A stretch of 64,000 nt of DNA from NCBI GenBank assembly GCA_032164245.1, contig JAVMKO010000002.1, positions 88,983,340 to 89,047,339 on the forward strand. Direction: 5' to 3'. The position numbers were made by a program, and so were the translations under genes. Source of the stretch: Sternotherus odoratus (lineage: Eukaryota > Chordata > Testudines > Kinosternidae). The notes under the pieces were generated by a model. It worked only from the letters and a program-made list of their open reading frames with translations, was not told the origin of the DNA and did no database searches. Positions 52,101 through 62,929 of this stretch are shown here, in pieces (the stretch's first letter is position 1; every line of letters begins with the position of its first letter).

Positions 52101-55100
52101 ACAGAAGGGGTCACTGAGGTTCTTCTATTCCTGTTTTTCCACTGAAATTCTACTAGGAAACAAATATAATCAATATAGTGACATGCTTAGTATTGATCTC
52201 AATGAAATGTCATTCCTTTTTGTTCCTCCCTCAACGCCCCTTAGATTAATGTATTCACCTCTCTCACTGCCCCTTCCCACCAGAGTCTTCATTGAAGGCC
52301 AATCCAAATAGGATTGTAGGAGTCACCCAGTTCTTTCTATGCCACCTTTCCCCATTTTATATTTCTGTAACAGCAGAAACATTGGTTCGTAGCGACTATG
52401 CACTCTTTCCATCCTCCATGGATGTGGAGTAGTAGCAGTGGCAAATGGTTTTCTATTTTACCAATAAAAGATAATTCCGGTCTTTTTGCCTCAGAAAAGA
52501 AGAGGAGGAACAGGCTGTTGGTGCCCGCTACTGTGAAAAGATGGAAGACTTGCTCCAGCAATCTGACTTTGTGATGCTGGTCGTGAACCTGTCAGCTCAG
52601 ACACATAAATTTATTGGGAAAAGGGAGTTAGAGCTGATGAAACCCACTGCTACTCTCATTAACATCTGCAGAGGTAGGGTGCTATGGAAGCACTGGTTGG
52701 GGTTTTATCGTTAAGGTAGAAGTGAATATTGTCTATTTGCATCAAGAAGCTTTCTCAGCCAAGGTCTGTGACTTCCTCCATGTTTTGTTCAGTACACAAG
52801 ATAGCTGGCTCTTAACTAATAATAAATAATGAATTATAGACCAAATGCTGATTAGTGCTGAACATCCACAGCTTCCATTGACCACTTATCACAGGGTTGG
52901 CTGCCTCTTCCAGAGGCCACCCACAACACTCTGCTTCTGTTTCCTGCTCTTCAGGCCCCCTGAAGGACTGCACGCAGGCTTCTCTGAGTTACCATCACCC
53001 TTGCCTGGGATCAATTTAATCATACAAATAGTGTGTATGGGACCTCAGGGTCTCACTTCAAGTCCATCACCACACAAGAGTCCATACTTAGCTTTGGTGT
53101 CTTTTCTAACAGTCAGAGCTCTTCTCTTGTCCCAGTCTGCTCTCACAACCCATCCTCCAGCTCTTCCTACCAAGAGCTCAGCCTTCTGACACTGGCCTCT
53201 AGGTCCAGCCCATCCAGCGTTCCTCACAAGAACCTGGAGCTCCCTGGCTTCTAGCTCCCAAACCTCTATAGTGTTAACATTTTCCTCTGCAGCAACCTTT
53301 CTCACTCTCTCCACTTTCCTGAACTTTCCCTCTTTGCAACTTCCTACTGCCCTTTATAAGAGACTGAGCTCAAGGCCACTGGAACCTTTGCGAAGTGCCC
53401 CCTCTCCTTCTCTGGCTGGCTGCTCTAGTGGGCAAATGGTGTAATTGCAGCACCTCCCCAGCAGAATCTACTATTTTGTGGAGGGAAAAACTCTGCGGGG
53501 GACAAATTCTGTGCTTATGTTTCTTTTGTTAAAAAGTGGGGGGCATGGCCGTCCCAGTTTTAAAAGTAGGGGGCCATGGTCCCTTGGCTCCCCCAGTTCC
53601 AGTGACTCTGCTGTCCTCTGTCAGGCCCCATCAAGGCTGTTAATGCAGCACAGATGGGCTATAGAATGTCTTTCAGTAATCAAGATTAGTTGACTTCAGG
53701 CCTCCAGTACTTAAGGGGCAAGCCATGCTGTATGCCTCTCAATTACAGTTGCCAATTTTGGTTGGACATGTTCCTGGAGGTTTCAGCACAGGAACATCAT
53801 CTTTTATTAAAGATCAGTTTTAATTCCTGGAGACTCTAGGACAATCCTGCAGGGTTGGCAACCCTATTCTCAACAGGCTCAGTGAGTCTCCAGCACCTCT
53901 GATTTTAGCTCAGGGTTATTTCATCTAAGGAAAATGTACAAATATCTTCATGATGAACTGAATGCCAGGACAGCCCACTGCCCAATGAGAGTGTTATCTA
54001 GTAGATTAGAATTTCTGTACTAAACTGTGTCATTATAATTTGCATTACAGTAATGTGTAGAGCCCTAACTGAGCCTGGGGCCCCTTTGGCACCATACAAG
54101 TACATATGACAGTGGCCCCCATCGCTGTCGCAGCTTCTGTGCAAGAGCTGCAGGGAAGGGGGACTGTGGGGTGCAGAGAAGAAAACTCAGAGAGTTTAGA
54201 CTGGGTCGGGGAAAGGTGCCTTCAGGACCTATGGTTGGGGCAATTGGAGTGATGTGTAGAGTACAGCAGATCCCATGTGTGAACTCTGATTCTCATGTAC
54301 AAAGGCTTAGCCCCATTAACACGAGCTCCCTGTGCAACTCTGTGGCAGAGGGGCTAATGTGATCCTAGAGACATAAACAGGGGAACCTCCAAGGGTTACT
54401 TGATGCAACTGCTGCTGGAATAGTGTCCAGTTCTAGTATCCACAATTCAAGAAGGACATTGATAAATTGGAGAGGTTTCAGAGAAGAGCCATGAAAATGA
54501 TTAAAGGATTAAAAAGCATGCCTTATAGGGATAGACTCAAGTAGCTAGACTGTTTACCTTAACAAAGAGAAGGTTAAGGAGTGGCTTGATCACAGTCTAT
54601 AAATACCTACATGGGGAACAAGTATTTGATAATGGGCTGTTCAAACTAGCAGAGAAAGGAATGGCTGGAAGTGAAGCTAGACAAATTCAGACTTGGAAAT
54701 AATAAATACCTACATGGGGAACAAGTATTTGATAATGGGCTGTTCAAACTAGCAGAGAAAGGAATGGCTGGAAGTGAAGCTAGACAAATTCAGACTTGGA
54801 AATAAGGTGAAAAATTATAACAATGAGGGTAAGTAATCAATGGAACAACTTACCAAGGGTTGTGGTGGCAATTTTTAAATCAAGATTGGATGTTTTTTTA
54901 AAAGATCCACTCTATTTCAAACAGGAATTCATTCAAAGAAGTGCTATGGTTGTGTTATGTGGGAGGTCAGACCAGATGATCCCAGCGGTCCCTTCTGACC
55001 TTCGAAGCTATATAAATCTGTAAGAGACAGTTCCTGTCTAAAAGTGATGTCAGTCTCAATAGACAACTAGGTAAAGGAGTGAAGAAGATAGAGGCACAAA

Positions 55101-56297
55101 GCGGTAAAGTGACTCACCTAAGATCACAGAGCAGGTCAATGGCAAAACCAGGAATAGAACCAAGTCTCCAGTCCAGTGCTCTGTCTTGATAATAAATTTA
55201 AAAATAAAAAATAAAAATCATTCTTTGCTTTGTTTGGTTAACCATTACTAGAAGGCAGTCTTGTTTTTATAATGAGATGTAAATACAGTAGTATTTTAGA
55301 TTGCATTATGAAACCTTTCCTCTCAGTTAAAGACATGGAACTTATCTGGAGATTAGTTTTCTTCTGTACCTTTTCTGGATATGCCAATAAAACACTATCC
55401 CTTTAATGCAGGTGCAGTAGTTGATCAAGATGCGTTGGCAGATGCTCTCCAAAATGGGATTATTAAGGCTGCAGCTTTGGATGTGACATACCCTGAACCT
55501 CTGCCAAGGTAGAAAACTGTTTTCTTTCTATTTGTCAGAAATTATTTGCATTACAAATTAATACTGGAAAACATTCTTAAATTCTTCAGCATCCCTTCAA
55601 AATTCTGCGAATATGTTAGATACAGTCTTCAAATTCAAATCACGTTTTACATAGGTGTTTGTGTATTTTGGCAGGAGAGACTAGGCACCAGGAACTCCTG
55701 AGTTCCAATCCTGGTTCTGTTTGTGACTCTCTCAGGGGCCATGGGCCACAGGCCACTTGCTTATGTCCAAATTTTTAAAGTCTGTGTGTGAGTGCGCATT
55801 AGAAAGAGCAAAAATATGCTTATAATGTCAATATCTGTCACCTACAAGTTCCTGTAAGATGCTTGAGGTCAATTCTTCAGGCTATGCGCAAACAACTGAC
55901 AATTTAGCCCCTTATTCTCATGTATTGCAGCTGTATAGCAGCCTGGCTGACATGAAGGCCCAGGTAGGAGAAGAAGTGGAAAAATTTTCTTCCCTGCTTC
56001 TCTGTGCAACCCTCTGTGCATCACATGCAAGACTTGGGCAGAGTTACTGCTGCGCAAGGTCTTGGCCCTTTTCTGTTTGAGTGAACATGGCAGTAGCAAT
56101 GTAAGATTTACCTCTAATTATTTTGTCCTTTTTCGTGCAGAGAGCATCCATTATTAAAATTAAAGAACATTATCATAACTCCTCACATTGGAACTGCTAC
56201 TGTCCAAGCCACCCGTATGATGACAGAAGAAGCAGTAGCAAATATACAGGCTGTTCTCAATGGTCTCCCCATTCCAAGTGAAGTGATCCCTCAGTGA
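48755..56297 (+). CDS. D-isomer-specific 2-hydroxyacid dehydrogenase (GRHPR/2-ketogluconate reductase-like), 5 exons
   Basis: Predicted NAD(P)H-dependent reductase of 2-oxoacids such as glyoxylate or hydroxypyruvate. Coding exons 48755-49136, 50239-50410, 52495-52673, 55412-55508 and 56141-56297 sum to 987 nt, 328 aa, all joined in frame with GT-AG introns. The N-terminal substrate domain carries [11 protein letters not shown]. The cofactor domain has GIIGMGSIG (G158-x-G160-x-x-G163), followed by HNRN at the end of the second strand where NAD-specific enzymes carry Asp, suggesting NADPH preference. The catalytic set is Arg244 (NICRG), Glu273 (TYPEPLP) and His292 (TPHIGTA). Length equals human GRHPR but the sequence differs clearly, so it is a paralogue, like genes annotated as probable 2-ketogluconate reductase in fish, frogs and birds. 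Acceptor CGCAG just before the ATG implies an upstream 5' UTR exon. AATAAA at 56381-56386 follows the stop. Confidence 0.92.
49269..50238. other. Dehydrogenase intron 1 remainder
   Basis: AT-rich intron; no repeat with clear borders. Confidence 0.35.
50239..50410 (+). CDS. Dehydrogenase coding exon 2 (nucleotide-binding motif)
   Basis: Acceptor TTTTTAG, donor AAAG|GTGAAA. Carries the Rossmann glycine motif and the NRN segment. Confidence 0.93.
50571..50790. mobile_element. MITE-like element with inverted ends
   Basis: The start GGCCAGAATTTTCAAATTTG and the end AAGTTTGAAAATGTTGGCC are inverted. The interior has a second inverted pair (AAATCCATATTTAG and ATGAATTTAGGTG-like). Intronic. Confidence 0.6.
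50791..51930. other. Dehydrogenase intron 2, no feature recognised
   Basis: AT-rich intronic sequence. Confidence 0.35.
51930..52062 (+). mobile_element. Solo Penelope-type terminal repeat with hammerhead-like core
   Basis: CTGATGA (51940-51946), an extra A, GTGGG/CCCAA-type stem, GAAA (51964-51967), then GCTTATGC and TC, followed by the family's GTGCCACAGGAATC and CCAGACTAACCCGGCTAC tail. This single copy is not palindromic. Confidence 0.65.
52495..52673 (+). CDS. Dehydrogenase coding exon 3
   Basis: Acceptor TTTTTGCCTCAG; donor AGAG|GTAGGG. Residues 185-244, ending in the catalytic Arg of NICRG. Confidence 0.93.
52674..54415. other. Dehydrogenase intron 3, unclassified repeats
   Basis: A GC-moderate block at 52880-53460 looks repeat-derived but has no borders I can define. 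At 53750-53870 a short element with CAGTTGCCAATTTTGG and CAGGGTTGGCAACCCTA ends resembles a common reptile MITE. Confidence 0.35.
54416..55022 (+). mobile_element. CR1 LINE 3' end fragment
   Basis: Contains C-terminal CR1 sequence (AGAGAAGAGCCATGAAAATG) and 3' UTR (GACCAGATGATCCCAGCGGT, CCCTTCTGACCTTCG). A 103-bp exact tandem duplication lies inside at 54599-54701 and 54702-54804. Confidence 0.85.
55023..55411. other. Dehydrogenase intron 3, 3' part
   Basis: Includes a MIR-like looking segment (GACTCACCTAAGATCACAGA at about 55111) that may be an old SINE; the rest is unclassified. Confidence 0.35.
55412..55508 (+). CDS. Dehydrogenase coding exon 4
   Basis: Acceptor TTAATGCAG; donor CCAAG|GTAGAA. 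Residues 245-276, including the catalytic Glu in TYPEPLP. Confidence 0.93.
55509..56140. other. Dehydrogenase intron 4
   Basis: No repeat or exon recognised. Confidence 0.35.
56141..56297 (+). CDS. Dehydrogenase coding exon 5
   Basis: Acceptor TTTTTCGTGCAG. Residues 277-328 with the catalytic His in TPHIGTA. Stop TGA 56295-56297. Confidence 0.94.
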
Positions 56298-56380
56298 CAT
56301 GTCAGAAAACAAATACACAGTGGCATCTGTGAAAGGACTTTATTCTGTTGAATCATACAGTAATTTTGCAGTGCAAAGTT

Positions 56381-56386
56381 AATAAA
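56381..56386 (+). terminator. Polyadenylation signal of the dehydrogenase
   Basis: AATAAA 84 nt after the stop codon, followed about 20-30 nt later by GTGTTCCTACACTCCTGTC, a plausible cleavage region. Confidence 0.7.
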
Positions 56387-56499
56387 GTTAATAATGACAA
56401 GTGAATGTGTTCCTACACTCCTGTCTCATTTATGGTGCCACTTAGTGGCTATTCTGTATATTTGCACTCCGGTCATGTGATAATTTGAATAATAATGTA

Positions 56500-57236
56500 C
56501 AGTAAAACCTCCATTTAACAGACTAATTCGGGCGAGGGGGTGTCCGTTAAATGAAAAAGTCCGTTATTTAATAATAAAAAAAAACCCGAGCTGTCGGAGC
56601 AGCAGCCCGATCGCCACAGGGTCGGGGCGGCAGCTCCGCAGCCCGCCCGCTGCCGGGACCCGGGTGGCAGCCAGGAGCCATCAGCCAGCCCGCCAGGGTC
56701 CCGGCTGATGGGACCCGGGCGGCAGCCGGGATCCGTCAGCCAGCCCGCCCGGGTCCCGGCTGCTCGGACACGGGCGGCAGCCAGGAACCATCAGCCAGCC
56801 CGCCCAGGTCCAACCCAGGCGGTAGCCGGGAGCCGTCAGCCAGCCCGCCCGGGTCCTGGCTGCTGGGACCCGGGCGGCAGCCGGGAGCTGTCAACCAGCC
56901 CACCCGGGTACCGGCTGATGGGACCCAGGCGGCAGCCGGGAGCCGGCAGCCAGCCCGCCCACTGCCTGGACCCGGGCGGCAGCGGGGAGCCGGCAGTCAG
57001 CCCGCCCGCTGCTGTGACCCGGGCAGGAGCCGGCAGGCAGCCCGCCCGCTGCCTGGACCCAGGCGGCAGCCGGGAGCCGGCAGGCAGCCCGCCCGCTGCC
57101 GTGACCCGGGCGGCAGCCGGGAGCCGGCAGGCAGCCTGTGACAAATGGATTTCGGATGCATCAGACTTGCTTAGAAATTTTGTCCGTTGCATCCGAAGTC
57201 CGTTAAATCGAGGTCCGTTAAATCGAGGGTTTACTG
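56500..57236. mobile_element. TA-flanked pogo/Tigger-like element, copy 3
   Basis: Ends CAGTAAAACCTCCATTTAAC and AATCGAGGGTTTACTG, flanked by TA (56498-56499 and 57237-57238). The core, about 56640-57140, is the same CCCGGGCGGCAGCC minisatellite as in copy 1. It inserted just downstream of the dehydrogenase polyadenylation signal. Confidence 0.85.
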
Positions 57237-57251
57237 TACTAATAAAGTAAA

Positions 57252-57725
57252 AAAAACAAGGAGTATTTGTGGCACCTTAGAGAGTAACAAATTTATTTGG
57301 GCATAAGCTTTTGTGCACTAAAACTCACTTCATCAGAAGCATGGAGTGGAAAATACAGTAGGAAGATAGATATATCTATTATATATATACACACACACAC
57401 TGAGAACATGAAAAGATGGGGGTTACCTTACCAACTCTAACAAGACAAATCATTTAAAGTAGGCTATTATCAGCAGGAGAAAAAATCACTTTTATAGTAG
57501 TGGTAATCAGAATGGCCCAGTTCAAACAGTTGACAGAAAGGTGTGAGTAACAGTAGGGGGGGAAATTAGCATGGGGGAAATAATTTTTAATTTGTGTAAT
57601 GACCCATCCACTCCTAGTCTTTATTCAGGCCTAATTTGATGGTGTCCAGATTGCAAATTAATTACAGTTCTGCAGTTTCTCATTGATGCCTGTTTTTGAA
57701 GAATTCTTTTTGTTAAAGAATTTAT
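57252..57725 (-). mobile_element. Penelope-like 3' fragment
   Basis: Starts with the terminal repeat (TTTGTGGCACCTTAGAGAGT to ACTCACTTCATCAG) and continues into body sequence parallel to 9330-9660 (CCCATCCACTCCTAGTC). It is a minus-oriented, 5'-truncated copy. Confidence 0.65.
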
Positions 57726-58522
57726 TTATATATATTAATATAGTTTCAAAGGCCAGAAGGAACCACTGGGATTAATATCTTCCAAGTCTTATTGTTTTTT
57801 CCTAATCACCCATCAATGCTGATGGCCTGTTGTCTGGTAGGTGTCGCCCAAATACACACACAGTTGTAACTGTTGCATAGTCAATATTCTTAACTTTAGA
57901 TACGGAAATGATACATATAAATTGGATAATCACATTCAGTAAAATATAACTGCTCTGATGATACCTTACAAGACCCATCTTGCATAAAATATATCTCAGT
58001 TAAACCATATCCATATCATAAGTTTTTTCCATAAAGAATATGGGGTGTAATGTCACAAGCTTGTCAGGGATGGATTGAGCATGAATTCTCTGCGGAAATT
58101 TGAATTTGTTCCAAAATACTTTTGGGCCAGCACAGCAGCATTGCATCTTGATCTCAAGACACCAACAAGGCTGACTCCTTCACCTTGATTCTTGAGCTGA
58201 AATTTCACACCATATTTCATCCTGAGAACTTTGCACTCTCAACATTGGTAAACCAAAGCAGATCCAATCATTCAAACATTATGTTCTATTTTTCTAAGGG
58301 GTCTCAAATGTGATAGTGATAGTGTTCTCATAGCAGCTTCTACACAAAAAAAGGCTATTTTTATATTGACAGAGCCAAGAAACAAAACTATATCTGCCAC
58401 TGAAATCACATGGATGCAGTCACAGCTTGAAGTAAAAATCTAACTGAGCACTAACTGAGTCCAAACCAAAGTCCAACTCCTTCTTATAATCCATTTCCTG
58501 AGTAGGAACAAAGAACACATGC
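57726..58522. other. Intergenic, unclassified
   Basis: AT-rich; no gene or bounded element recognised. Confidence 0.35.
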
Positions 58523-58535
58523 AGAGAAGGTGAGA

Positions 58536-59188
58536 GGTTCAAGAATAGCAGCCATGTTAGTCTGTATCCGTAAAGCAGGGGTGGGGAACCTTTTTTTGGG
58601 CCATTTGGACATTTATAATGTCCTTTGTGGGCCGCTCCCCCCCCCCCTGCGGGCCGCTCCCCCCGAGGGCCGCTCCCCCCCCCCCCAGGAAGCCCAGGCT
58701 GGCAACGGGAGCTGAGACCCCAGCTGGCAAGGGGCCAGTGGGGGAAACCCCAAAGCAGTGGCAGGCGGAGTGCTTAGCTGCTAGGCGGGGGCAGCTCTGC
58801 GTTTGGCGAAGGGGCTGGGAAGCGCCTGGGGGAGCCGCCCCCGTCCCTGGCCAGCAGCTCCCCCAGGTGCTTACTGGCCCCACCGCGGAGCCGCGCCCGC
58901 CTGCTGGCCAGAGCGCAGAGCCACCCCCGCGCATCCCTGGCCGGCAGCGCCCCGGGCCGCCAGGGGGGGGCAGCTCCGCGTTCAGCGAAGGGGCCGGGAA
59001 GCGCCTGGGGGAGCCGCTGGCCAGGGACGCACGCGGGCCGGACGGAAGGCTTTGGCGGGCCGTATAAGGCCCGCGGGCCGGAGGTTCCCCACCCCTACCG
59101 TAAAGAAAGCGAGGAATACTTGTGGCACCTTAGAGACTAACCAATTTAGTTAGTCTCTAAGGTGCTACAAGTATTCCTCACTTTCTTT
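58536..59188. mobile_element. Truncated Penelope-type fold-back containing a hAT
   Basis: Flanked by the 13-bp duplication AGAGAAGGTGAGA (58523-58535 and 59189-59201). Left part GCAGCCATGTTAGTCTGTAT, then the hAT, then GAGGAATACTTGTGGCACC and its inverted copy GGTGCTACAAGTATTCCTC with a very short loop. Confidence 0.8.
58576..59097. mobile_element. Non-autonomous hAT transposon
   Basis: Ends CAGGGGTGGGGAACC and GGTTCCCCACCCCTA are flanked by the perfect 8-bp duplication CCGTAAAG (58568-58575 and 59098-59105). The GC-rich interior repeats a GGGGGCAGCTC(T/C)GCGTT block twice. No transposase. Confidence 0.92.
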
Positions 59189-59201
59189 AGAGAAGGTGAG
59201 A

Positions 59202-59533
59202 AATGTCTTATTGCCTCCATGTGCTTAGTAAAGCCAGGAGTCCTTCCTATTACACAGTAGTAAAGGTGAGTCAGCTGTCTTGCTGAATACACATTAAATA
59301 TTATGGAATACATGATGCAGCTCTTCTCTGGTTTACATTTTCTTAATCAGTATTTCTAAGCTGATTTTATATTTTAAATTTACTTAAATCTTCATAAAGT
59401 AATCACTCCTATTCGGTGGTCTCAGAGAGACCTACTCATTGGGCAGCACTCGTTGCTGATGAAAATCAGGCCCCTTTAAAGTGTCTCAAGTTAGGCAGGC
59501 AAAATCATTAATTAATTATGAAAATCTGGGCCA
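59202..59533. other. Intergenic, unclassified
   Basis: No feature recognised. Confidence 0.35.
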
Positions 59534-59534
59534 T

Positions 59535-60275
59535 TAGGGCTTGTCTTCACTTGAGCCGGCAGGGATCGATCTTTTGGTGATCGATTTATCGCGTCTCGTT
59601 AAGACACGATAAATCGATCACCAGCAGCTCCCCCGTCGACTCCGGAAGTCCAGCTCCTGAAGAGGCGCAAGCTGGAGACGACGGGGGACCGTGCCGCCGA
59701 CTGCCACCGCCGTGAGGATGGGAGGTAAGTCGGCTGTAGAGACGTCGATTTCAGCTACGTTATTAACGTAGCTGAAATTGCGTATTGTGAGAGACCGCCT
59801 TCTCACCCCTCTTCAGGAACAGGCAGGAAACCCTTCTTTTGCTCCAAACAGTGCTCTTTATTTCACAGTGCAGGCCCCACCACCAATATACACAGCTTTA
59901 TAGTTCAGCTCTTCAGCTTACAGCTCTACAGCTTACAGTTCTACACAGCTCTATATACTTCAGCTCTACACACAGCTCTACAGCTTACAGTTCTACATCT
60001 TACAGTTCTGAACAGCTCTTTCTCTCACTCCAGACTACCATTCCACCACCACCCTGGGCTTCCTGCCTGGCAGGCTTATATCCTCCTGAGGAGGCTGCCA
60101 GGTGCAACCCATCCAGGCTGATTGCCCTGCAGCCCAGGTGGCTAATTAGGCTTTCTGCAAGGGGAGGTTTGCAGGCTTCTGCTCCCTCTTAAAGGGCCCA
60201 CAGGGCTGGCTCAGGCACTCCTGGCCAGCACCCTGCCACAGTATCTACAGTTGATTTCCCCCCTAGTGGAGACCA
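59535..60275. mobile_element. MITE with internal palindromes, interrupted by a solo LTR
   Basis: Begins GGCTTGTCTTCACTTGAGCC and ends TAGTGGAGACCAGCCC. It contains palindromes around ATCGATTTATCGCG and CAGCTACGTTATTAACGTAG. The right third is displaced by the LTR at 59786-60240. Confidence 0.6.
59786..60240 (-). mobile_element. Solo LTR with 4-bp target duplication
   Basis: 455 bp starting TGTGAGAG and ending CTGCCACA, flanked by GTAT at 59782-59785 and 60241-60244. On the minus strand it has a TATA box (GATATAAGCC) and AATAAAGAGC before the end, the expected U3-R order. Contains a short CAGCTCTACAGCTTACAG repeat. No internal retroviral genes. Confidence 0.8.
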
Positions 60276-62003
60276 GCCCAAAGTTGTAAACCTTGAACTT
60301 TGACCTCCCTTAACATATAATGGCAAACCTTCCTCCAGAGCCATAAATATCACATTTGGTTGAAAAATCCATCACTTCATCACACAAACAAACAAAAAAA
60401 TGACCACGGTTATCACGTGAACCTACCACATTTTTGTTCATATCTGCAGAAGGAGCTCAGAATAACTAATGGCCCTGTGCCCACACAACATGGCTAGGCA
60501 GTGCTGGTAAAACATTCACATAGAAAAGAGTCTGGACTGGACAGAGGCAGAGCTGGGGAGGCTAATGGAATCGGGGGCAGAATTTGGGAAACTGCTGCAA
60601 GCTCTCCTCCTTTTTGAGCTTCCTTTCCAGTTTACCCCACTAATTCCCCCCTCATTCCCCAGCAACCTTCAAGCTACCCCAGGATCTCTCCTGGTTAAAC
60701 TCCCTCCCAGGCCCTGCACCCACCCCCCACACCTCAGCCCCCAAACTCCCTCCCAGAGCCTGAGTCCCTCCCCCCTCCTTCTCAAAGCCTGCAACCCTCC
60801 ACCTCCTCCCTCCCAGAGGTTAAACTCCCTCTTCCCCCATTAACCTGGCTCCCTTTAGCTACCTCTGCTTCCCAACCCTCCCACCAGTTTCCTAGGGGCT
60901 CCAGGGAGACATACTCTTGTCCCTGAGACCTGCTTCCACTGCATGGGGAGCAGAGAGACCATGAGGTGAAGATTAGTGACTTGTTCTCCCTTGTATCAGA
61001 TGGAACTGCACGAAGCATGGCAGCTATGCGTCTAGCACAGTGGAGATTTTATTTTTAGGCATGGCTAGTTGCACTACAGGCTTCACCATGCGCAGCTTAT
61101 GATTTGGGAGAGTTGGGAATGTCTGAGAAGGTGGATTTTAGTAACAAGACCCTCTCACCCTCTTGGCAGCTAGCTAGCAGCGTGGGTGATCTCATTATTT
61201 TCTGTGTTCTGCAAATAAAGATAACTTTTGTTTAATTTATAACCAGAATTAGGGGTTAATTGATTACCTAGGATTCCTTAGGTAAATTACTGACAAAGGC
61301 TTTCAAAGAAAACAAGTTTCCTTTCCAGGGAGAGCAGGAGGGGTGAACTGATACGCTGTTCTTGTTTTAAATAATAACATAAACATCCAATATTATTCTC
61401 CATTAACACCAAACCCAGCATTATTACTATTGCGAACTATAGGTGTTTAAACAGTGGTTTTTTATTCTTTTTCACCGCATTGGTCGGAATTTATCCAAGA
61501 CCTCCATCTGCATCACATCAAGTCCAAATCATTAGGGAAAGGCCTCTGCTTGCACTGACCAGAAGGATGTTTGGATTCTGATGTCAGCCCAGTTCTGCAG
61601 CCTGACAGGAATCAGGTCTTGTCCCCAGTGTACATAGAATTCCTTTTTGCACCCAAACTAATCTAACATGGATTTTGAGAACTGGAACTGGAACAGCAAA
61701 ACAAAGAAAACAAATGCCTCATTTTCCAGCTTTGTGGGTGAGAGAGCTATAAGTGAAGATTAGAATGCCGGACACTGACGTACTTAAACCAGGAATCTGC
61801 CAAGAACATTGCTGAAAAATGTTCCTCATCTTAGCAACAGAGCTAAGACTTAAACACATCTACCCCCCCTTTATTCAAATGAAGCTCCTTCTGATCTGAC
61901 ACCTCAGGCATTGTCAGTTTCCTCCAGAACAATTTACAAAATTGGAACCCAATCCTGTAAACTCTTAACCATTTGATGAATCCCACTGAAGACAATGGGA
62001 GTA
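60276..62003. other. Intergenic, no gene recognised
   Basis: Includes a C-rich pyrimidine stretch at 60600-60850; otherwise unremarkable. Confidence 0.35.
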
Positions 62004-62318
62004 CAGTAAAACCTCCATTTAACGGACTAATTCGGGCGAGGGGGTGTCCGTTAAATCAAAAAGTCCGTTATTTAATAATAATAAAAAAATGAGCTGTCTG
62101 AGCAGCAGCCCGCCCGCCACAGGGTCGGGGCGACAGCTCCGCAGCCCACCTGCTGCCGGGACCCGGGCGGCAGCCGGGAGCCAGCCCGCCCGCTGCCTGG
62201 ACCCGGGTGGCAGCCGGGAGCCGGCAGCCAGCCCACCAGAAATGGATCAGGAATGCATCAGACTTGCTCAGAAATTTTGTCCGTTGCATCCGAAGTCCGT
62301 TAAATCGAGGGTTTACTG
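62004..62318. mobile_element. TA-flanked pogo/Tigger-like element, copy 4 (short)
   Basis: Same ends as copy 3, flanked by TA (62002-62003 and 62319-62320). Its minisatellite core has only two to three units, so copies of one family differ mainly in array length. Confidence 0.85.
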
Positions 62319-62615
62319 TATTTGCATGACTATGGAAGACTTCTGTGCACTGGTAAGAGTTTCAGGGATCTGTTCCTATAAAGGAAGTTGAGTCCACCAT
62401 TGAAATGCAATGTTTGGATACAATACCATAAAGCAGTTTAGCATACAGTGTTTGTCTTTTATTTGTTTTTTTAATAAGTCATACCTATGCTAAAATGGCT
62501 CCTCATCCAACTCCCATATCCATATAAACAGACTGAATACTACATATCTGTGGAGAAGTGAGTAGTTAAGCATGCTGATGTTTCTATATACAAAGGAGGG
62601 TGTCAGGGGGGATAG
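62319..62615. other. Intergenic, unclassified
   Basis: No feature recognised. Confidence 0.35.
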
Positions 62616-62619
62616 GAAT

Positions 62620-62880
62620 CAGGGTGGTAGCCGTGTTAGTCTGGAATAGCAGAGTTAACAAAGTCCTGTGGCACCTTAAAGACTAACTATAAAGTTTTGA
62701 AGCATGAGCTTTCGTGGGCTAATACCCACTTCGTCGGATGCAGGCAGTGGAAGTGTTCACAAACAGGCAGTTATAGAAAAGTAGGTAAGAGCCAGGTGGG
62801 AGGTGAAAAGGTTAGTCCAATTAAGCTGAGCCAGCTTGTTATCTCCGATCAGGGAGTGTGGATTATTCGTCTAGCATTTG
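62620..62880 (-). mobile_element. Penelope-type terminal fragment
   Basis: GTAGCCGTGTTAGTCTGG, the CTGTGGCACCTTAAAGACTA terminal repeat and CCCACTTCGTCGGATGCAGG, continuing into body sequence. Same subfamily as the 35661-35870 fold-back but not folded back. Confidence 0.65.
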
Positions 62881-62929
62881 AATGGGGTGTGTGAACATGG
62901 AGAGACCTCCAAGCTGGGAGGAGTCATAT

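Noticed and set aside
58530..59153. Pro/Gly-rich frames of 116-149 codons
   Set aside because: Interior of the hAT at 58576-59097; no transposase motif.
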